The notes under the pieces were generated by a model, which made no database searches, was not told where the DNA came from, and saw only the letters and a list, made by a program, of their open reading frames with translations. DNA of 25,732 bases from Plantago elongata (taxonomy: Eukaryota > Streptophyta > Magnoliopsida > Lamiales > Plantaginaceae): the NCBI GenBank assembly GCA_036897095.1, contig JAYMSP010002182.1:1-25732 (forward strand). Reading direction: 5' to 3'. Positions 20,880 through 25,732 of the stretch are shown here, piece after piece. Positions within the stretch are counted from its first letter, which is position 1; each line of letters opens with the position of its first letter. The position numbers and the translations under genes are program-made.

Positions 20880-21424
20880 ATGAAGCAAACACAACTACCT
20901 CTTTTTGTTAAGGAACTCCTTGGGTTTAGAAGAAAAACTATATGTGTATTGGTAGCAACGAGGTATATGCATTCCTATTAGAATTAGAAAGGGACAGGTT
21001 ATAACTATAGAAGTACTTTACCTCTAAGAAAATATAAAACTACCTAGTACATAACATGCGCTCTAGTCCTATACAGCCTGTTTCTGTGTGTATTTTACTG
21101 GACCTATCATAACAACTAAATTTGGAAGAGTTGTTTTAGCTAGGACATGACAGGTAATCGTTCCTTTTTATAGAAATTTTTCTATTTTCAACAAAATTTG
21201 CAGCGGAGGTTGTTCTTTACTATTAAAGGGTTTATAGCACTGACAAAGCATATTTCTAAGTTCACACTAAATAAAAATTCTATTTTTTACTATAATTTAC
21301 TAAAAGCCTTTACAAGCGTCGTTTGGATTGTGGTACTCTCCTTCCTTGGATTTTCCGCAGGTAAAGTATATATTAGCCTAAGCTCTGTACACCGTAGATC
21401 TTTCTTAGCAACACTTTTCTGATT
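20880..21424 (+). pseudogene. Long frame broken almost only by TAG, unknown
   Basis: From the ATG at 20,880 a single frame runs to TGA at 21,422-21,424. It begins MKQTQLPLFVKELLGFRRKT and ends with an open stretch of over 80 codons that includes the hydrophobic segment TSVVWIVVLSFLGFSAG. About six stops interrupt the frame, against roughly 14 expected, and all but one are TAG, the codon RIP makes from CAG or TGG. Over 21,001-21,240 the indices are RIP-like (TpA/ApT 31/18; 22/31). This fits a decayed gene with one or more membrane segments. A good donor-like CAG|GTAAAGT occurs at 21,357-21,366. I do not recognise the protein, and the stop pattern is suggestive only. Confidence 0.22.
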
Positions 21425-22589
21425 TACCCTAGCTAACAAATTCTCATAAATAAAATAGTTGATAGGTAACTCTTAGAAAAGGGTTTTCTATCTAAAATGT
21501 AGGTGCTATGGAAAGAGAGAATGACATATAGAGAATAGTACTGTACATATTCTATTTTTTTAGTAGTTATTATTAGTTTTTTCGAGTGCACATACTTATT
21601 AAACGCTTTAGTAATTAGTGAGTGAGGTATTTTCCTTATAATACATTAGAATTTTCTATAATAGTTGTCCTGCTTTAAAGTCATAAGCAGTAAAATATAG
21701 ACAACGTCTCCCGCGTGCTTTGACATTACCCAAACTTTATAAGACTACTTTGTTGTTACAATTTTCTAAAGATTCATACATAGTTTGTGTAGTGAACCTC
21801 GTTATTAGTGTTGACTGATCTATTACCTAAGTTACTCTACTCCTTGTAGATCTAAGTTCGCTTACATGAAAGGATACATACTATACGTAAATTTATCTTC
21901 TTTTTTTTATAGAGCTAACAAGTAAGCGAAGATAACCCATGACTATGTCTTCTACTACCACTGTATTTCCTAACACGAATAATGAATGGTACCCTAATAA
22001 CTTATTCTATATGCAAGGATTTTACACACTCCACTTTCTTATCTATCTGTATAATACAAGAAAATACACTTAGTAGAAAGTCTTGCTGAAATATGAAATG
22101 GAGATGCCTTTTCCAATGCAGCGTGAAATTTCCTTACTCTTAGTATAAGTTTTCTAAGTTAAAACTTAACAATTATCCATATACATTCTCAAACTCACGA
22201 ACTTACCAAGTTCATTCTAATTGGTTTTCGAAGAAAGCCTGTACTGAATCTTTTTGCTAGTGACATGGATCATTTCTGTTGTTATGTCTTTTGTACTTTA
22301 CCTTAGTGAACTTCACCAAGTAAGATAGTGCTTCCTATGTAGAATATATTATTATTAAAAATTTTTTAGTCCTTGCTCATGCCTTGTACAGACTTATTCT
22401 ATTATTCTCTCTATTTAGAAGATTACTCCCTAATCTAATCATTTTCTTTACTTGTTCCTTTTATATATGTCTTAGAGTTTAAACACTAGTATAAGCTTTA
22501 GTACTAACAAATACAACATAGTTTGTTCTAGGTATTAAGGACAAGGCATAGATTTATACTTAGTAAGCTACTTAATTTATGACATAGAG
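21425..22589. other. AT-rich spacer, nothing supported
   Basis: About 1.1 kb between the last coding-like frame and the second ankyrin block. Minus-strand 22,010-22,320 has some charged open stretches, but about as many stops as expected by chance. I see no gene, RNA or defined repeat here. Confidence 0.5.
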
Positions 22590-25500
22590 CTCTATTTTAA
22601 AATATTTTATTAATAAGGGAGAATATGTATTTACCCTATCTTTTCAACAACTTTATATAAGATATAAGGCTTTTATAAGGAAATAGTTCCTACCATAAAC
22701 ATAAAAGCTAGTACTAGAATGATATAACTCCCTTACTATAAGAGAGTATGCTCCCCTTAACAACTTGTTTAAGACTTGGGTAGTAAGCATTAATATGTAT
22801 AATATGTGCCCTCAACAATATTATAGAACGATATAACGCTTTAGTATTTCCCTACTAGTTAGTAATAGCTTAAGGAAGGAGTCTATTATCTCTTTAGGAA
22901 ACTCCTGCCCAAATAATTCTATAATAAAGCGTAACACAAAGAGAGCACACTTCTTTTCCCTATAGTATCTATATTAAAAAAGGATCTAGTCCTAACAGTA
23001 GAGTACTAGGCTTCCACCTTTAGTAGAAATTTACTTAAGATAGACTCTTTATTATATAACAAAAGCCGCGTACTTGTAACTTAAGTATTTTTCTGGGGGG
23101 TTAGCTAAGATAAAATATTATAAACTATATAACAACTCCTTAAGTAATACTGAATAAAAAAAGAAGTAATAAGCCTAGAGTATTTTATTAATATATTATG
23201 CATAATTTGTAATAGATAGAAAAGTAACTCACTTATAAATAGAAGTCTTCATTTACATAACTAAGGTACCCCTAACTATAAATTATTACTCGTGCTTCAT
23301 AATTAGGGCCTATATAACCCTAATAATGAAGTATACATAGCTTTAAATGATACTTACTGGGTACAGCACCTCTTATTTATGCTTGTTAGATAGAGACCTA
23401 TTCCTTTAATATTCTAGATCTTCTATAAGGGAATACTTAATAATTTCTTAGTAAAAGTACTTTTTTTAAGAGTTTCTTGCTTTTTATAAATAAGTACTTC
23501 TAAATATATTTCATAATTGTATAATAGAGCGCTTAATAAATTGTGCGTATTTCATAAAAGGAGAGTTTGTACCCTTTTATTCTTTATAGTAAAGGCAAGT
23601 CCTTGCATAAATATAAGTTCGAGTATACTAAAACATTTTCCAGATACTAGGAAGAGTTATACTATTACTTCTTTATGATATAGAGGACTTTTCCTTTAGT
23701 ATTAAATCTAAAAGTTATTCCTCAAGTATGTAAGCACTAGACTTACTACAAATAATTTAAAGTGATCTAGAGCATAAAGAGAAGCACCCTTTCATCCTAT
23801 ATAATTTGTCCCTATACTTATGTAGCAATGCCTTTATAGAGAAGTACTGCATTTACTTAAGCAACTTTATTAGTAAAGTCTAATAATAGTACAAGATTCT
23901 ACGAGTATTTCTCTTAGCGAAGTATTTCATATTAAGGAAGTTAGAGTACATTCATATATTTTTACACCTAAGCTGTGAGTATATTATAAAATATCTTAAT
24001 TAATAATAAGTAAATAATAAGGGGAGCTCCCTATCTTACCCTCTATGAAGAGTTCCCTTAGATAAACTAAATAGGGTATAGGTACAAGACACTACTTTCT
24101 TAGGAAAGTAACACTATATTTGTCATAGGTGACTGAATCAGTAAAATGGTAGTAGCATGGAGGTACTCTATTATCTATCTAGGTGCCTTTTTATGTAGTA
24201 AGTAACTACTCAAGTTATATAAAGCCATGTTTAAATCTCTTTCTATAAATTATAGGCATACTGACTACCTTCTTCAAGCGTCATTAAAATTTATATAGGG
24301 TTCTCTTTTATCTAATAACTGAGTATTTCTAAGATATAAAAGGTTCTCTTACATTATTTATAAGTAGTACTAGATAAAATAAAGGGCACGTTAAAGTAAT
24401 ACTCTATTACTAGAAACTAGGCATAGGTATATAAATAATACGAGTAGGTAATTACATATAACTACAGTTAAGAAGAGGGAACTCAATCAAATAGGTACTT
24501 ATTACTTTATACTTTTTTAAGCATTAGAAGATACTTACTCTGAGATAATAAGCTATATATATACTTATTAACAAATAAGCCTCTTTTATAAAGTAAAAAG
24601 GTATGTAATGTCATAATCAAGTCTACCTTTAAATAATTATAATAATTCATATAGAACTCCTGTACTCTTATATTTTTTAAAAGAGATTTATTACAAGAGT
24701 TTGCTTAACATTTTCTATAATAATTCAAGTATACTGAGAGTTTAAGTAGGGATAGTTCTTCTTCTTTCATATAAGATACATAAGTAACTCTAGAGACACC
24801 CGCTTTATTCGCGCAAGTTACTTTTTTTAATAGATTATTCTATAAGAAGCTATTTATTTACAAGTATTAATTCTTACATACGAGTATTTTTAAAGATAAG
24901 GAGTGAACACCCTAAAATTACTTGCATTTAGTTAAGGGGCAATTTATTATTATAAAATTATAGGAGAATGCACAGTCACTTATACATAATAGACTTAGAA
25001 TAGGGACTTGGAACGGATAATAATTTTGCCTATTATAGTGTATTATGAAATAGAGCTATTAGAGTCTTGTATAATTCATTACTAGTTTTTTATTCTTTGC
25101 TGAGAGATTTAGTGCTATCTTCCCTTTATAAATATGCAAGACTTACTTATTATTAAGTTATACTAAAAGACTCTTGTTTAAGGAAGCATAACTAAAATAG
25201 AATTATTATTTTATTATTAATAAGCGTAACCCTTTATACTATAAAAACTAGGTATTTAATACCAGTATACTTTTCTTCTAAAGTTACATAATATTTATTT
25301 TAAAAATATTACATCATAGTCTAATAAATTTATACAGATAAGGCACTTCTCTTTCATAAACTACTATACTAGTGTTAGTGTAGAGAAGACTTAAGGTAGA
25401 TAAATAAAGTACCCTTTAATATTTTATGCTTAAGTCGAATAAATAGTAGGGTAAGGGAGGTATATAGTGCAAGATTATTTCTATAAAGAGTAAGGCAGAG

Positions 25501-25732
25501 AGATTGCTTTGTATTTCATCCTTAAGTACCATATTTATTATCTATTATTTAAAAGAGCATTATATAAGAAGTGTGGCTTAACTTATTGCTTCCTCTTTAT
25601 ACTTTTTTTATATAATAAATAAGATAACTTAGGGTTCACTTGCTGATACGCTTTTTACTACTGGATTATCCTTAAAATAATTAGACTTTAACTAATAATT
25701 AAGTACTTTCCCTATAAGAAGAGAGCTACTTT
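22590..25732 (+). pseudogene. Second RIP-inactivated ankyrin-repeat gene, cut by window edge
   Basis: This strongly CpA/TpG-depleted block (11/18 over 23,401-23,640) shows ankyrin-type units on the + strand. NDITPLL is at 22,718-22,738. GTAPLIYAC at 23,360-23,386 is followed, after a stop, by IETYSFNILDLL, fitting TPLxxAxxxxxxxIVxLLL. VPFNILCLSRINSRVREVYS is at 25,409-25,468, again the TPLxxAxxxGxxxVxxxLL pattern. These three lie in the same reading frame over 2.7 kb. In another frame near the right edge, 25,633 onward reads GSLADTLFTTGLSLK, stop, LDFN. The gene has the same orientation as the block at 9,983-14,187 and appears to continue beyond 25,732. Its left limit is approximate. An F-box-like start around 22,587 (ELYFKIFY) is possible but weak. 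No intact frame survives. Confidence 0.55.

Noticed and set aside
20707..20892. 61-codon minus-strand Ser/Tyr-rich frame
   Set aside because: It begins at GTG, which is not a usual start in fungi, has low-complexity composition, and lies opposite a better + strand candidate.
22900..23130. Ankyrin-like words also read on the minus strand (for example GKEVCSL and AGVS, stop, RDN)
   Set aside because: The + strand has stronger cores in one consistent frame over 2.7 kb. The minus-strand resemblance shows that eye matching to this loose repeat can mislead, and I lowered confidence for the block accordingly.

Overview
The window looks like an AT-rich, gene-poor block of a filamentous ascomycete (Pezizomycotina) genome shaped by repeat-induced point mutation (RIP, CpA to TpA). 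No reading frame longer than about 96 codons exists on either strand in 25.7 kb, stop codons are mostly TAA and TAG, and CpA/TpG is depleted where TpA is inflated. Hand counts (approximate): 12,841-13,080 has TpA/ApT 39/24 and (CpA+TpG)/(ApC+GpT) 8/18; 23,401-23,640 has 37/27 and 11/18; 20,101-20,340 has 20/22 and 26/22, which is not RIP-like. The species cannot be named from the sequence.

Layout. 1-905 is a GC-richer island without an intact gene. 906-5,030 is AT-rich spacer. 5,030-5,625 is a second GC-richer island holding a possible 141-bp miniature transposon. 5,626-9,982 is AT-rich spacer with several palindromes, one of them a 28-bp perfect palindrome. 9,983-14,187 is the most strongly RIP-mutated stretch; read on the + strand, with frame changes, it still shows repeated ankyrin-type units, preceded by what may be the end of an F-box. 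14,188-19,400 is AT-rich with two weak coding-like patches. 19,416-21,421 is less mutated and has several coding-like open stretches, including a 44-codon ATG frame with a signal-peptide-like start. About 22,590-25,732 is a second strongly RIP-mutated ankyrin-type block in the same orientation, running off the right edge.

Main interpretation. The two strongly RIP-mutated blocks are most simply dead members of a multi-copy ankyrin-repeat gene family, possibly F-box/ankyrin proteins, that RIP recognised as duplicated DNA. Composition counts are much less RIP-like just outside block 1, which suggests that the duplicated sequence RIP acted on was roughly the coding region rather than a transposon. 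Nothing in the window appears to be a functional protein-coding gene with good support. No tRNA, rRNA, CRISPR array or intact transposon was found.
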